Positions 19,057-27,898 are shown, counted from the first letter of the stretch. The stretch: 64,000 nt of DNA from Myxococcales bacterium (GCA_012513515.1 JAAZCA010000031.1:1-64000); one strand, 5' to 3'. Notes: generated by a model not told the origin, from the letters alone. Translations and numbers: made by a program.

Positions 19057-19093
19057 GCTATAGTCCATTGTCAATCGTCACCAGTAACGATCG
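19057..19093. repeat. Short fragment of the mosaic intergenic repeat
   Basis: The gap between the convergent Omp85 and GbsR-like genes consists of TAGTCCATTGTCAATCGTC followed by ACCAGTAACG, pieces that recur in longer copies at 22208, 24462, 32681 and 41912. Confidence 0.55.
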
Positions 19094-19690
19094 TTACTTC
19101 TTCCCCAGCTCCTCTGGATTTAAAATAATTCGGCGTATTATTTCGATATCGATGGGTTTGCCTGCGAAGAAATCTTCAAAAAAATCATTGGCTGCATAAT
19201 AGAAGAGTCCAATCATCTTCAACTGCGAAAGCATGAACTGAGCCTTTTCCTTCTCGGCCCCACTTAAAGTTATCTTGGCTTCGCTCACTCTGGCCCGCGT
19301 TCTCTCTATCGTCGTTATCGCGTCGGACAAGGTTCCATAAATCCTCTCAAGAAAATCACGCAGCACCTTCTTCGGGTAGCTCCTCTCGGCTGCGTAGTAA
19401 TCCCTTCGCGACCCCTTAACCCAGACCTTGCGAACAAGATTATAATCCTCGAGCATCCTTATATTTATGGATATATTGCTCTTTGAGACTGAAAGCCTAT
19501 CGGAAATTTCGTCCAAGGAGAGCGGATCGTCGGAAAGAAAAAGCAGTGCATATATCTGGCCGCCGACTTTGTTTATCATCCCCAAAAGCGCCGATGAAAT
19601 TTTTCCGGCTCCCTGGATAAAGGTATCCATCGCATCATCTAGAGTGACCGGTTGATCTGAAATAATCTTTTTTTTCGAAGATTTTACCAC
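19094..19690 (-). CDS. GbsR/MarR-family transcriptional regulator
   Basis: A 198-aa DNA-binding protein. The winged helix-turn-helix reads LSLDEISDRLSVSKSNISINIRML with VRKVWVKGSRRDYY as the wing, matching GbsR-like regulators that control glycine-betaine or drug-response genes. The C-terminal helices would dimerise. I start at GTG 19690, four bases after a perfect AGGAGG; an in-frame GTG at 19708 lies upstream of that ribosome site and is unlikely. It sits alone, converging on the Omp85 gene. The target is unknown, perhaps the fused transferase gene divided from it by a repeat fragment. Confidence 0.82.
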   Translation of the reverse strand: MVKSSKKKIISDQPVTLDDAMDTFIQGAGKISSALLGMINKVGGQIYALLFLSDDPLSLDEISDRLSVSKSNISINIRMLEDYNLVRKVWVKGSRRDYYAAERSYPKKVLRDFLERIYGTLSDAITTIERTRARVSEAKITLSGAEKEKAQFMLSQLKMIGLFYYAANDFFEDFFAGKPIDIEIIRRIILNPEELGKK

Positions 19691-19708
19691 AGGACCTCCT
19701 TTTTCCAC

Positions 19709-19741
19709 CAGTCACGATTCACGAGTCACCAGTAACGGTTT
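19709..19741. repeat. Mosaic repeat fragment (CACCAGTAACGG type)
   Basis: The gap holds CCAGTCACGATTCACGAGTC followed by ACCAGTAACGG, a tandem of the GTGACT/AGTCAC unit found in other intergenic repeats of this window. Confidence 0.55.
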
Positions 19742-22060
19742 TTAACCCGCACACGCCCCCTCTTCCACCTTCGCGGAAAATTCTGTGAGGGGAACTCCAT
19801 CGAGTGCGTGCGCCCCCGCTATTCCAAAGATATCGAGAACCGTGCTGAATATATCAGTGCTACGCATCGGGCCTTCCCTCAGCACAACGCTCGACAACAG
19901 CGGCACTATGATATGTTCGGAAAGAAGCGAGCCATGAGTATATTTTCCCGCACCATCATGTGATGTGGAAAGCAGTGAAACTCCGGAAGCAGCGCTTGTG
20001 ACGATATCACCAGCCCTCTTCGATCTAAAAAGACCGAGAAGCTGCACTATCGCATCCGGATAGGCGCTCTCCCAGCTGCGTTCAAGTCCCGAAGAGGCAT
20101 CGAGTACCTGACCCTGCCCTACATATCCGAATGGATCCTCTCTGGTCAGATAGGTTATCCTGCCATCGGCATCCTCGATGATCCTGGCTTTTCCGCGCGA
20201 GCTCTGGACGATTATTCCGCCTTCGTTGCTGCGGCCAGCCACGATATCGATTTCAGCTTTCTCGATTAGAGACCCTACGATTCCCTTTCTCTCGATATCC
20301 TCGAAAAAGTTTCTTTCATCCCAAGAACCGCCCTTCTTGAAGTACAGATTCGCCATCGAAGTCCCTGAGGGTAGAGAGATCACGTCGCTCTCTTGCCAGT
20401 CCTTCAAATTCCCAGATGAACCGGCGACCTTTCCCCTCTTGGAAAGAAAATTCTTGAGATCAAATCTCTTTTTTCTTTCGACCAGAGAACAGTCCGGGAC
20501 GAAAAAAAGCGCGGTCCTGTCATAAAGTCCGCGGTCTTTGAGTATGCCTATTGCCCCGCCTATGTACTCATCCAGTCTGCGGTAAGAATATTTCACCGCC
20601 TCTTCGCTAGCCTCCTCCGGATTCAAAAATGCCGCTGGCGGAAATGAATAAAATACAAAATCGGTCTCCTTCCTGGCGGCCGAGGAAAACCAGCCCAGAG
20701 CCGCATTAGCCGCAGCATCCAGGTCCGCCGCGCTTCTTGCTTTCTGGAACCTGCTGAGCGTGCTGAAAAAAGACATGTCGCGCACCAGCCCGCATCCGCG
20801 ATTGAGCGGGCCGAAGATATTGGCGGCCTGCCGCGAATATTCGAAGATCGTACGAACGGAGTTTGAAAGATCGTGATCCATCGCGTAGGTTCCCCAGCCA
20901 TCGTAGTCGCGAAACCTATTCATAGAAAAAACTTTTGAGCTGGAAATAGACCTGTCGAACCATCTGATTCCGGGTATATCGCATGTTCCAGGAAAACACC
21001 CGGTTATGTAAGGGGCAATCGCCGTTCCCGCCGTAGATGGAAAGGATCCGCACAGCTCGTATTTTCCGCCGCGCGAAGAGATGTGTCCTGAAAGATTCGG
21101 CAGCTCTCCGGAAGTTAACATCGAATCAAAAATTTTTCTGTCAACTCCACCTATGTTGAAGATGACCACATGGGCGAATCGCGCTTTGCTCCTGTCGTAT
21201 CCGTATCTCGCCTTCTCCCACAGCTCCTCGCGGCCGCTGTGCGTGGTGAGTTTGGAGAGGATCTGCACCATCGTTTCCTTGCCGCGCTTGTCCTGCGTGT
21301 CCAGCGCGTTCATCACGAATATCGTCCTGTAGGCGGAGGTCCAGATCGTCATCGCCGCTATGAATATCGTGGAGCCTATCACAAGAACCGGCGCAGGGTT
21401 GTGCCACCAATGCTCCAGAATTACATCGGCGACCGGCTGCATGATCGCAGCCACACCCATGTAAACTATCCTCTCCGGACGCTGCATGACCCCAACCGCG
21501 CAGTCGATTCCAAGCGCCTCGCCCCTCGCTCTGGTGTAGCTCACCATCGTAGAGGCGATCATCGCTATTATGGCGATCGGCATTATCCATCCATCCCTGA
21601 AATAATATGCGATCCCGAGGAAACAGGCCGCTTCCCCAACTCTGTCGGTGACAGAATCAAAGAATGCGCCGGAGCGTGTGCATTTGCCGGTTATTCTCGC
21701 GACACGGCCGTCGAAGAAATCGAAGCTCGCCCCGAATACCATCGCCCATCCGGCATAGCCAAAGGAACCTATGGCGAAGAGAAGTCCTGAAATCGCAGCG
21801 ATAAAAAGCCCCATGATGGTTATCATGTTCGGGCTTATGCGCAGTTTGATCAGGAAGCGCACTATCGGATCAGTGGTCCAGAACCACCATTCTCTGGTCG
21901 TCGAATCGAGAAAGCTGGAGCCCTGATTTTTGGCGCCGGCGAACTCCCTCTTTTTCTTCTTTGAAAACCAGATGTGGTACATGAAAAATGAGCTGACAAG
22001 GACCGCGTTTATAACAAAGAGCGGCCCGAGCGTTATCCAAATTTTGCTTATAGCAGGCAT
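19742..22060 (-). CDS. CDP-alcohol phosphatidyltransferase fused to a degenerate alkaline-phosphatase-fold domain
   Basis: A 772-aa two-domain protein. After an N-terminal helix (about 13-30), residues 65-265 form a membrane CDP-alcohol phosphatidyltransferase with the full motif D114-x2-D117G-x2-AR-x8-G131-x3-D135-x3-D139, so it should transfer a phosphatidyl group from CDP-diacylglycerol. From about residue 290 a nucleotide pyrophosphatase/alkaline-phosphatase fold begins (HVVIFNIGGVDRKIF, FPSTAGTAIAPYITG). Several metal positions look lost: IDG reads IGG, the DHG motif reads PDCSL, and the nucleophile slot after PSx is Ala. The second domain may therefore be a binding module. The polar headgroup cannot be assigned. 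Repeat fragments flank both ends. Confidence 0.87.
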   Translation of the reverse strand: MPAISKIWITLGPLFVINAVLVSSFFMYHIWFSKKKKREFAGAKNQGSSFLDSTTREWWFWTTDPIVRFLIKLRISPNMITIMGLFIAAISGLLFAIGSFGYAGWAMVFGASFDFFDGRVARITGKCTRSGAFFDSVTDRVGEAACFLGIAYYFRDGWIMPIAIIAMIASTMVSYTRARGEALGIDCAVGVMQRPERIVYMGVAAIMQPVADVILEHWWHNPAPVLVIGSTIFIAAMTIWTSAYRTIFVMNALDTQDKRGKETMVQILSKLTTHSGREELWEKARYGYDRSKARFAHVVIFNIGGVDRKIFDSMLTSGELPNLSGHISSRGGKYELCGSFPSTAGTAIAPYITGCFPGTCDIPGIRWFDRSISSSKVFSMNRFRDYDGWGTYAMDHDLSNSVRTIFEYSRQAANIFGPLNRGCGLVRDMSFFSTLSRFQKARSAADLDAAANAALGWFSSAARKETDFVFYSFPPAAFLNPEEASEEAVKYSYRRLDEYIGGAIGILKDRGLYDRTALFFVPDCSLVERKKRFDLKNFLSKRGKVAGSSGNLKDWQESDVISLPSGTSMANLYFKKGGSWDERNFFEDIERKGIVGSLIEKAEIDIVAGRSNEGGIIVQSSRGKARIIEDADGRITYLTREDPFGYVGQGQVLDASSGLERSWESAYPDAIVQLLGLFRSKRAGDIVTSAASGVSLLSTSHDGAGKYTHGSLLSEHIIVPLLSSVVLREGPMRSTDIFSTVLDIFGIAGAHALDGVPLTEFSAKVEEGACAG

Positions 22061-22207
22061 GGCGGTAGTAAAAATCAGATTGAAGGGTTTTGGTCAATAG
22101 GATTGACTGCAGGCAAGTTTAAAGGTCAACGGTGGATGGTGAAAGGTTGAGGTTAAGCAAAAATGGTTTTTCTTAACCTCGGCCTCAACCTTAACCTGTT
22201 TTTTAGG

Positions 22208-22330
22208 TCAATGGTCTATGGTCCATTGTCAATCCTCACGGTTGTTACTGGATCCTCGATTACACCACTCGAGGATGACAAACACGGTGTCATTCCCGCA
22301 TGCCTTAGGCGGGAATCCCGTTCCGACATT
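22208..22330. repeat. Mosaic intergenic repeat copy
   Basis: This copy combines GGTCTATGGTCCATTGTCAA, then CACGGTTGTTACTGGATCC, the CTCGATTACACCACTCGAGG palindrome, and GTCATTCCCGCATGCC...GGCGGGAATCCCGTTCCGAC. The same modules recur at 24462, 41912, 51520 and 60590. The remaining bases of the 22061-22438 gap (about 150 bp before it and the terminator after it) show no gene. Confidence 0.8.
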
Positions 22331-22372
22331 TTCGGTTTTCGATCATCAAACCTCGATCCTCGACCATCGAAT

Positions 22373-22405
22373 AAAAAAAGGCCCCCGTTTTCACGGGGGC
22401 CTTTT
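22373..22405 (-). terminator. Rho-independent terminator of the porin gene
   Basis: A perfect 9-bp stem GGCCCCCGT/ACGGGGGCC (22380-22401) with a 4-nt loop is followed, on the minus strand, by a run of seven T. It lies about 35 nt after the porin stop codon. Confidence 0.9.
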
Positions 22406-22438
22406 GTTTTACACCTTACATCTCTATAGCTTCAAACT

Positions 22439-23593
22439 TTAGAAGTTATAGACGAAGCCCATGACTGCGCCGAACACGTACTGCGTCTCACCTGCACCTG
22501 ATGTCGGCTTCACGATGTCAAAGCGGCCTTCGAGCTTGAACTTCGCACCGTCGGCAACCGCGTATCCGCCGCCAAGAGCGATTTCATGCACCTGTTGCTT
22601 TATGCCAGTACCGATGTAGTCGATAGGGCCGTTGGTACCCTGACGCTGCATCGCCATCGAATAACGGAGCGTTCCATCCCACACATCGGAGAACACATAG
22701 TGCAGGTTGAGGAGACCGGCGAAGGTATTTAGGTTCTCGTCCACGCCAGGAACGAGGGCGTTATCACGACGATAGATTCCCTCGAGACCGAGAGCGAAAG
22801 ACTCTGTAAGCCACCAGTTGATATCTGCATCCACGCCAAAGCTGTAGTGCCTGTTGCTGCTGCCATCGGAAGGCCCGAAGAACGGGGAGATCCCGAATGT
22901 GCTCTCTGTTCCCTCTTCGCCCCAGTTGAAACCGATTCTGGCGCCGAGAGCCGGCATGTTAGCGGTCCTACCAAAGTTATCGTCGTTGATGATCCTATTG
23001 GCAGCCCAGAAGTGCAGGTCAACCAAATCGGAGAAAGCATAGTAGATCTTTGCACCGGTGAGACCGACCGGACGGATCTGCGAGCGGATGAGGATGGTCT
23101 GGGAGATCAGATCGTTGTCAGCTACATCTACGGACTCGAAGCCGATCGGGGCGTTGAAACGACCGACCAAAAATTCTACGCCGTTACCAGCCGGGATGTT
23201 CGCGGTGGCATAGGCCTGTTCGAGTACGAAAGCCTGGGTGCCAGCAGCAAAGGAATTCACCCTGCCGAAGTCGAGGTCAGCGCGAAGACGTACGTTCTCG
23301 CCGAAGGACTTCATGATGTCGAGTTCCACGCCATCGAGGAAGAAACCGAAATAGTGCTTCTTGCTCGAGTCAGCCCCCATGTACTTGCCCATCGGGCCAG
23401 GACCGGTCAGCACTCCATCTACACCGGTAGCGATTTCCGTGTTGGCCTTGTCATTGTGGTACTGATAACCCATGCCGGTTACGATGCTGCCGGACATTTC
23501 AAAACCGCCGCCTACGTACTTTTCCTGCGCGTTGACGTTGGCCGCAAAAAAGGCCAGGCCGAGCGCTAAAGCTATAACTAGAATCTTTTTCAT
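22439..23593 (-). CDS. Outer-membrane porin-like beta barrel
   Basis: A 384-aa protein with a clean signal peptide (MKKILVIALALGLAFFAANVNAQ). The remainder is alternating polar/aromatic strands with short turns and ends in FGAVMGFVYNF, the C-terminal aromatic that directs barrel insertion. It contains repeated W/Y/F-rich strand patterns and acidic loops, as in general or phosphate-selective porins. I cannot assign a substrate. Codon use is noticeably more biased and GC-richer than neighbours, and it has a strong ribosome site (GGAGAG) and terminator, so it is probably highly expressed. Confidence 0.82.
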   Translation of the reverse strand: MKKILVIALALGLAFFAANVNAQEKYVGGGFEMSGSIVTGMGYQYHNDKANTEIATGVDGVLTGPGPMGKYMGADSSKKHYFGFFLDGVELDIMKSFGENVRLRADLDFGRVNSFAAGTQAFVLEQAYATANIPAGNGVEFLVGRFNAPIGFESVDVADNDLISQTILIRSQIRPVGLTGAKIYYAFSDLVDLHFWAANRIINDDNFGRTANMPALGARIGFNWGEEGTESTFGISPFFGPSDGSSNRHYSFGVDADINWWLTESFALGLEGIYRRDNALVPGVDENLNTFAGLLNLHYVFSDVWDGTLRYSMAMQRQGTNGPIDYIGTGIKQQVHEIALGGGYAVADGAKFKLEGRFDIVKPTSGAGETQYVFGAVMGFVYNF

Positions 23594-23628
23594 TGTTTAA
23601 CTCTCCATTTTTCCTTTCGCCCCAAGTG

Positions 23629-23644
23629 ACGTGACAATTCACGT
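23629..23644. promoter_or_regulatory. Palindrome in the porin promoter/leader
   Basis: The dyad ACGTGA-CAAT-TCACGT has perfect 6-bp arms and lies 36-51 nt upstream of the porin start. It resembles the two-fold TGTGA-N6-TCACA layout of CRP/FNR-family sites but with a 4-nt centre, so the protein is unknown. Confidence 0.4.
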
Positions 23645-23884
23645 TACCCGGGACTATTTACTGCAAGCTAGGATGTCGGACTATATTAATTTTATACGCG
23701 GACTGGCCGATTCGGAGAGTTTCACCACCTTTCCCGACCCGATTTCCGCTAATCGACTATTGAGTTTTCAACTGCAGTTCCGCTCATCTAGCGATTCGAA
23801 ACAACTCCGTCAAGCTACAAAAAAACCTGCTACGCGAGAGCTGGGAATATACGCGGGAGTGTAAAGAAAGTTCTAGGCCTCTGC

Positions 23885-23946
23885 AAGGATAACCTTGTTC
23901 TAAAAAGGAATTTTATCCTTAAAATTAAAATATAGCTAAAAAGGAT
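23885..23946. promoter_or_regulatory. AAGGAT repeats upstream of the response regulator
   Basis: AAGGAT at 23885, AAGGAA at 23905, ATCCTT at 23915 and AAGGAT at 23941 lie in an AT-rich stretch 50-110 nt before the response-regulator ATG. The middle pair forms an inverted repeat AAGGA-N6-TCCTT. The rest of the 400-bp divergent gap (23594-23995) has no gene that I can see. Confidence 0.35.
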
Positions 23947-23995
23947 CATTTTTCCCTTGACTGATGGGAGGCGGAGCAGCTAAGTATTTGAAATC

Positions 23996-24415
23996 ATGAC
24001 AATAAATCCGAGTTCCTATAGGGTGCTGGTCGTCGACGACGAGCCGGAGATCCATGCCGTGCTTGGAAAACTCCTCTCCCGCGAGGGGTATAACGTCGAA
24101 AACGCGTATAATGCGGAGGAGGCCTTCCAGTCGATAAAGGAAAACAGACCGGATCTGATCATCCTGGACATAATGATGCCCAAGATCTCCGGGATAGAGG
24201 TCTGCAACCGCCTGAAGGCGGATGAGTCAACAAGCGATATCCTTATATTAATCGTCTCCGCGCGCGATGCGCAGCGCGACCGCATCGAGGGGCTCTCCCA
24301 CGGGGCCGACGATTACGTTTCGAAGCCCTTTCACCTTCGTTCTCTGGTGCGCAAAATCGAGCACATGCTGGAGAAGCGCGATGAAGAAAAGTTTCAGAAG
24401 GAAATTGGAAGATAG
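23996..24415 (+). CDS. Orphan single-domain response regulator (CheY-like)
   Basis: A 139-aa receiver domain with all key residues: acidic pair Asp14-Asp15 (VVDDEPEIH), phospho-acceptor Asp58 (LIILDIMMPKISG), Ser88 in the switch position (IVSAR) and Lys110 (DDYVSKPF). There is no output domain, only a charged tail (KRDEEKFQKEIGR). It would act by phosphorylation-dependent binding to a partner protein. No histidine kinase is nearby, and it stands alone between the porin and a repeat-filled gap. Confidence 0.92.
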   Translation: MTINPSSYRVLVVDDEPEIHAVLGKLLSREGYNVENAYNAEEAFQSIKENRPDLIILDIMMPKISGIEVCNRLKADESTSDILILIVSARDAQRDRIEGLSHGADDYVSKPFHLRSLVRKIEHMLEKRDEEKFQKEIGR

Positions 24416-24461
24416 ACAAAAAATCGGGCGTAAGGAAAACCCGACCATGTACTGACATAAC

Positions 24462-24657
24462 TTCGACCATGGACAATTGACCATCGACCAAAACATCAAG
24501 AAGCTAGAATCTGGAAGCGAGTTACCAGTCACGGTCGTTGCTGGATCCCCGATTAAAGCACTCGGGGATGACACCATGAATGTCATTCCCGCATGATTTA
24601 AGCGGGAATCCAATTCCGACATTTCACCAGTCACGAGTTACAAGTCACGAGTCACGG
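24462..24657. repeat. Mosaic intergenic repeat copy (long)
   Basis: The modules appear in the order CTTCGACCATGGACAATTGACC, CATCAAGAAGCTAGAATCTGG, CCAGTCACGGTCGTTGCTGG, palindrome GATCCCCGA...TCGGGGATGACA, palindrome TCATTCCCGC...GCGGGAATCC, and AGTCACGAGTTACAAGTCAC. It fills the entire space between the response regulator and the ridA-like gene. Confidence 0.85.
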
Positions 24658-24661
24658 AATC

Positions 24662-25123
24662 TTATTTCACTTCAAAAACCCCCGACACTGCAACGCAGGA
24701 ATTTTTAGGAAGACTGGTGACGCCGTAGGCGTTGCGAACGTGCTTTCCATATGGGCCGAATATCTGCACGAATAGCTCGCTTGCACCGTCTGCAATCTTC
24801 TCGTGATGTATACAGTCAACCCCAGTAGCGATATGAACTTCGAGCTTCACTACGCGTTTTATCTTGTTGATAGTTCCGCCGAGGGCGCTTTGCACTATCC
24901 CAAGCATCGCTATAGCTGCCGTCTTCGCGGCGAGCTTGGCGGTATCGGGCTTTATTTCGATGCCGACCTTTCCGGAATACTGCAACTTTCCATCTACGTA
25001 TGGAAGCACGCCGCTGACGTGGAGAAGTTTCCCCGAGGTAACGAAGTTGACCGTATTGCCTATCTCTGCCGACGGCTCCGGAAGGTCTATGAAAAGCTCA
25101 TCCAACTTGTCGTCAAAATTCAT
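24662..25123 (-). CDS. RidA-family (YjgF/YER057c/UK114) protein
   Basis: A 153-aa protein of the RidA superfamily, which includes enamine/imine deaminases that clear reactive PLP-enzyme intermediates. Family features are GKLLHVSGVLPYVDGKL, the helix with TAAIAMLGIVQSALGG, KIKRVVKLEVHIA and the terminal HVRNAYGVTSLPKNSCVAVSG. The Arg in HVRNAYG occupies the substrate-carboxylate site used by active RidA enzymes. Length is slightly greater than canonical RidA (about 128 aa), closer to the YjgH/COG0251 subgroup. It lies downstream of a methyltransferase on the same strand, separated by a hairpin repeat. Confidence 0.85.
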   Translation of the reverse strand: MNFDDKLDELFIDLPEPSAEIGNTVNFVTSGKLLHVSGVLPYVDGKLQYSGKVGIEIKPDTAKLAAKTAAIAMLGIVQSALGGTINKIKRVVKLEVHIATGVDCIHHEKIADGASELFVQIFGPYGKHVRNAYGVTSLPKNSCVAVSGVFEVK

Positions 25124-25132
25124 TGAACCCCC

Positions 25133-25169
25133 TCTTCCGGGGACACAAACGGTTTATGTCCCCCGATGG
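25133..25169. repeat. Palindromic repeat P (GGGGACAC...ATGTCCCC)
   Basis: CTTCCGGGGACACAAACGG and TTTATGTCCCCCGATGG form a hairpin between the ridA-like and methyltransferase genes. Variants occur at 27986, 28054, 43819 and 61238. Confidence 0.65.
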
Positions 25170-25172
25170 AAG

Positions 25173-25940
25173 CTATTTTTTTGATTTGTAAAAGAATATG
25201 AAGATGAGCAGCGGCGTCCCTTTGAGCTGCCTATAAGCCTGGATTTCCTCGCTGGCGAATTGACCGCGCATCGTCTCATCGACAAAAACCTCGCGCACAT
25301 CGACAACGCGAAGATTCGCAGCTTTGCAAATCCTATAATAATCCTCGAACCTTCGCACCATGGAGTCCGCAGGACGAAGCTTGCCTGAGCCGCGCTTTGT
25401 ATAGAGGCCGAACGGGTGATAGTCCACAAGCACGCCCTGCCCTCCGCGAGAAAGCACCCTCCCCATTTCGGAAAGCGCCCTGCTTAAATCCCCCTGAATC
25501 GGGGTGGCCATCCTCGCCAGCAGATATGAGAAACTCTCCGCCGGAAACGGAAGCGCCTGTGCAGTGCTGCGGACGATATATCCGCGCGAGATATCCCCCT
25601 GCCGCCCCACCGAGCCACCGCCTATCTCTACCGCCACCGCCAGCTCGGCCTGACGCGCGAGAAGCTTCGAGCCGTATGCCGCAGGCCCCTCTCCGAGCTC
25701 CAGCGTAGTTTTACCGGAAAGATCGGGGATATAGCGCTCCATGATCTTATTTACAGAGAGGTCTATGAGCTCCTTCAGCTTCGGATAGTCCATCAGGCTT
25801 TCGACGGAGAGTATCGGCTGCACCCCGCTTCGGATGCTCGTCTGGACCTTCACCTCTTTGGCCTTGCCGATAACCTTTTCGATGAAGGTGCCGAGCGTGA
25901 ACATCGACTTCTTCAGAATTTTTTCGAGCTGATCGGACAT
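25173..25940 (-). CDS. Class I SAM-dependent methyltransferase
   Basis: A 255-aa protein. The SAM-binding motif I reads TLELGEGPAAYGSKLL, with AVAVEIGGGSV as the following acidic strand and LPFPAESFSYLLARM as motif II/III, the UbiE/Methyltransf_11 pattern. The motif I glycines (ELGEGPAAYG) deviate slightly from the E/DxGxGxG consensus. The N-terminal 75 residues are a helical extension without a named domain. Substrate unknown. The downstream RidA-like gene probably shares its transcript. Confidence 0.82.
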   Translation of the reverse strand: MSDQLEKILKKSMFTLGTFIEKVIGKAKEVKVQTSIRSGVQPILSVESLMDYPKLKELIDLSVNKIMERYIPDLSGKTTLELGEGPAAYGSKLLARQAELAVAVEIGGGSVGRQGDISRGYIVRSTAQALPFPAESFSYLLARMATPIQGDLSRALSEMGRVLSRGGQGVLVDYHPFGLYTKRGSGKLRPADSMVRRFEDYYRICKAANLRVVDVREVFVDETMRGQFASEEIQAYRQLKGTPLLIFIFFYKSKK

Positions 25941-26034
25941 AACATATATCTATATTAAAGCGGCCTCGCGGACAATTGTTTTATGAAAGACAAGCGATCA
26001 ACGGTGAAGGGCGAAAAATACGGCGTAAGGGAGA

Positions 26035-26063
26035 CTTCGACCATGGACTATCGACAATTGACC
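26035..26063. repeat. Mosaic repeat fragment upstream of pepA
   Basis: CTTCGACCATGGACTATCG and ACAATTGACCA match the first module of the copies at 24462 and, inverted, 32681. Confidence 0.6.
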
Positions 26064-26110
26064 AAAGATACGTTTATACTACGCCATCATTATAGTGGAG
26101 GAGAAAAGAA

Positions 26111-27622
26111 ATGAAATTCGTCACAACCCCGGAAGAAAAAGTTCTCGCAGACAAGTGCGATATTCTGGCCATCGGATGCGTACAATCCAAATTAAAAGGT
26201 AAAACTATACCTTCCTTCGGGCAACTTTTAAAAATATCTGACGAAAAACTTTCCGGCGAATTGATGAAACAGACCAGGGTCGAAAAATTTACGGCAAAAA
26301 AATCCACATCGATGACGCTCTTCTCGGCAGGGCTCGTAGCGCCGAGGTACATAATGCTGTATGGGCTGGGCGAACGTCAGGAAATATCCCTCGACGACAT
26401 AAGAAATTTCGCTTCCGCCGCAACCCGCAGCACCGAGAAAATCCACGGCAAGAAATGCGCAGTAGTCCTGCCCAAACTTCCATCATCCATCGAGCTTCCT
26501 GATGCGGCACGTGCAATAGCCGAAGGGACGATGCTAGGCTCGTATGCTTATGAAAACTACAAGAGCGACGAAGATGACAAGCACGAACGGGTCACGGAGG
26601 TTTCAATCACCATCGATCGCCCGTCGGAAAAATTCAAAAAGGCACTCGATTTCGGCGCAGCTCTGGCGGAGGCAACCGTTCGCGCGCGCGATATGATAAA
26701 CACACCCGCCAACTATATGACCCCGTCGCACCTGATCGTCGAAGCGAAGCGCATAGCCAAAACAGCAGGGCTCTCTTGCACGGTCTATGACAAAAAACGC
26801 ATGGCTGATGAAAAGATGGAATGCATACTCTCGGTGGCAAAAGGCTCTGAGGAACCTCCCGCCCTGATAATCCTCGAATATTGCCCTAAGAAAAAACCGA
26901 AGAAGCACGTTGTTCTGGTCGGGAAGGGAGTGACATTCGACGCAGGCGGAATTTCGTTAAAGCCTCCACAGGGGATGCCGACGATGAAGGATGACATGGC
27001 TGGGGCGGCCGCCGTCATCGCCGCGATGTCAACGATTGGAAATTTCAAGCCGGGCATAAAGGTGACAGCTATCATCCCGGCTGTTGAAAATCTTCCCGAC
27101 GGAAAGGCGCTGAAGCCAGGCGACATAATCCGCGCAAAAAACGGCAAGACGATAGAGATCATAACGACTGATGCCGAAGGGAGGCTTATCTTGGCCGATG
27201 CCCTGGTTCTGGCCTCCGAAATGAAGCCCAGCGCGATAGTCGATCTAGCGACGCTGACCGGTGGCGCGCTTTACTGCTGCGGCGAGCTCTATTCGCTTAT
27301 CATGGGAAATGACGAAAGGCTGATCGCCAAAATGATGGCTGCGGCGAAGAGTTCCGGCGAGCCAATGTGGCAACTCCCGATGGTAGAGGAGTACAAAAAG
27401 GGTTACACATCCGGAATCGCAGACCTGAAAAATTCCGGCAAGAGCAAGGCACAGACAATAATGGGGGCTATTTTTCTTCGCGAATTCGTGGACGAAAAAA
27501 TTCCGTGGGCGCATATCGACATCGCCGCGTCCAGCTGGACCGAAGAAAAACTCCCGCTTTCTGATCTCGGCGGCACTGGCGCGATGACAAGATCGCTCAT
27601 CGAATTTGTGATGAAGTTCTAA
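26111..27622 (+). CDS. pepA: Leucyl aminopeptidase (M17, PepA)
   Basis: A 503-aa cytosolic metallo-exopeptidase. Metal ligands and catalytic residues appear in order: VLVGKGVTFDAGGISLKP (Lys and Asp), MKDDMAGAAAV (Asp), and ITTDAEGRLILADAL (Asp, Glu, and Arg of the NTDAEGRL signature). The N-terminal macro-like domain (residues 1-165) and family length are normal. A GGAGG ribosome site precedes the ATG. It forms hexamers and trims N-terminal residues from peptides; in some bacteria it also binds DNA. Confidence 0.95.
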   Translation: MKFVTTPEEKVLADKCDILAIGCVQSKLKGKTIPSFGQLLKISDEKLSGELMKQTRVEKFTAKKSTSMTLFSAGLVAPRYIMLYGLGERQEISLDDIRNFASAATRSTEKIHGKKCAVVLPKLPSSIELPDAARAIAEGTMLGSYAYENYKSDEDDKHERVTEVSITIDRPSEKFKKALDFGAALAEATVRARDMINTPANYMTPSHLIVEAKRIAKTAGLSCTVYDKKRMADEKMECILSVAKGSEEPPALIILEYCPKKKPKKHVVLVGKGVTFDAGGISLKPPQGMPTMKDDMAGAAAVIAAMSTIGNFKPGIKVTAIIPAVENLPDGKALKPGDIIRAKNGKTIEIITTDAEGRLILADALVLASEMKPSAIVDLATLTGGALYCCGELYSLIMGNDERLIAKMMAAAKSSGEPMWQLPMVEEYKKGYTSGIADLKNSGKSKAQTIMGAIFLREFVDEKIPWAHIDIAASSWTEEKLPLSDLGGTGAMTRSLIEFVMKF

Positions 27623-27631
27623 GCAGTATTG

Positions 27632-27898
27632 TTACGCTCTTTTGAATCTGCTTATTCCCAGGAATTCAAATGACGGCGCGCGTTCGACCGTGCGGGCAGG
27701 TTTTTCCAATACTTCAAGATCGCGGCGAGGATCGGATCCCCTCACCATTTCATCCACCGGGGCATTCGGGGCAGCCCCCACCTTCTCCATCGCATCAGCT
27801 GCAAAGGAAAAAAAGAGGTCTCCCTCCCCCTGCTCTCCAACCTTGGACGGATCGCTGGAAACGAGCCACTCTATTTTGGCTACGACTCCCGTCTTCAT
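27632..27898 (-). CDS. Unknown small protein (88 aa) behind an unusual promoter
   Basis: No family recognised. The minus-strand frame is open up to a TTG at 28000, but I start at the ATG 27898 because it has an AGGGAG ribosome site 9 nt upstream and lies 38 nt downstream of GCAACT-N16-CGATAA boxes. An upstream start would read through the promoter. The protein is acidic, with two loose halves (KTGVVAKIEWLVSS and FSFAADAMEKVG) and a charged tail, and no signal peptide. The opposite-strand ORF (129 aa) looks like a shadow. Confidence 0.5.
   Translation of the reverse strand: MKTGVVAKIEWLVSSDPSKVGEQGEGDLFFSFAADAMEKVGAAPNAPVDEMVRGSDPRRDLEVLEKPARTVERAPSFEFLGISRFKRA

Noticed and set aside
21170-21790. 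206-aa plus-strand ORF
   Set aside because: It is antisense to the well-supported phosphatidyltransferase gene and has no family features.
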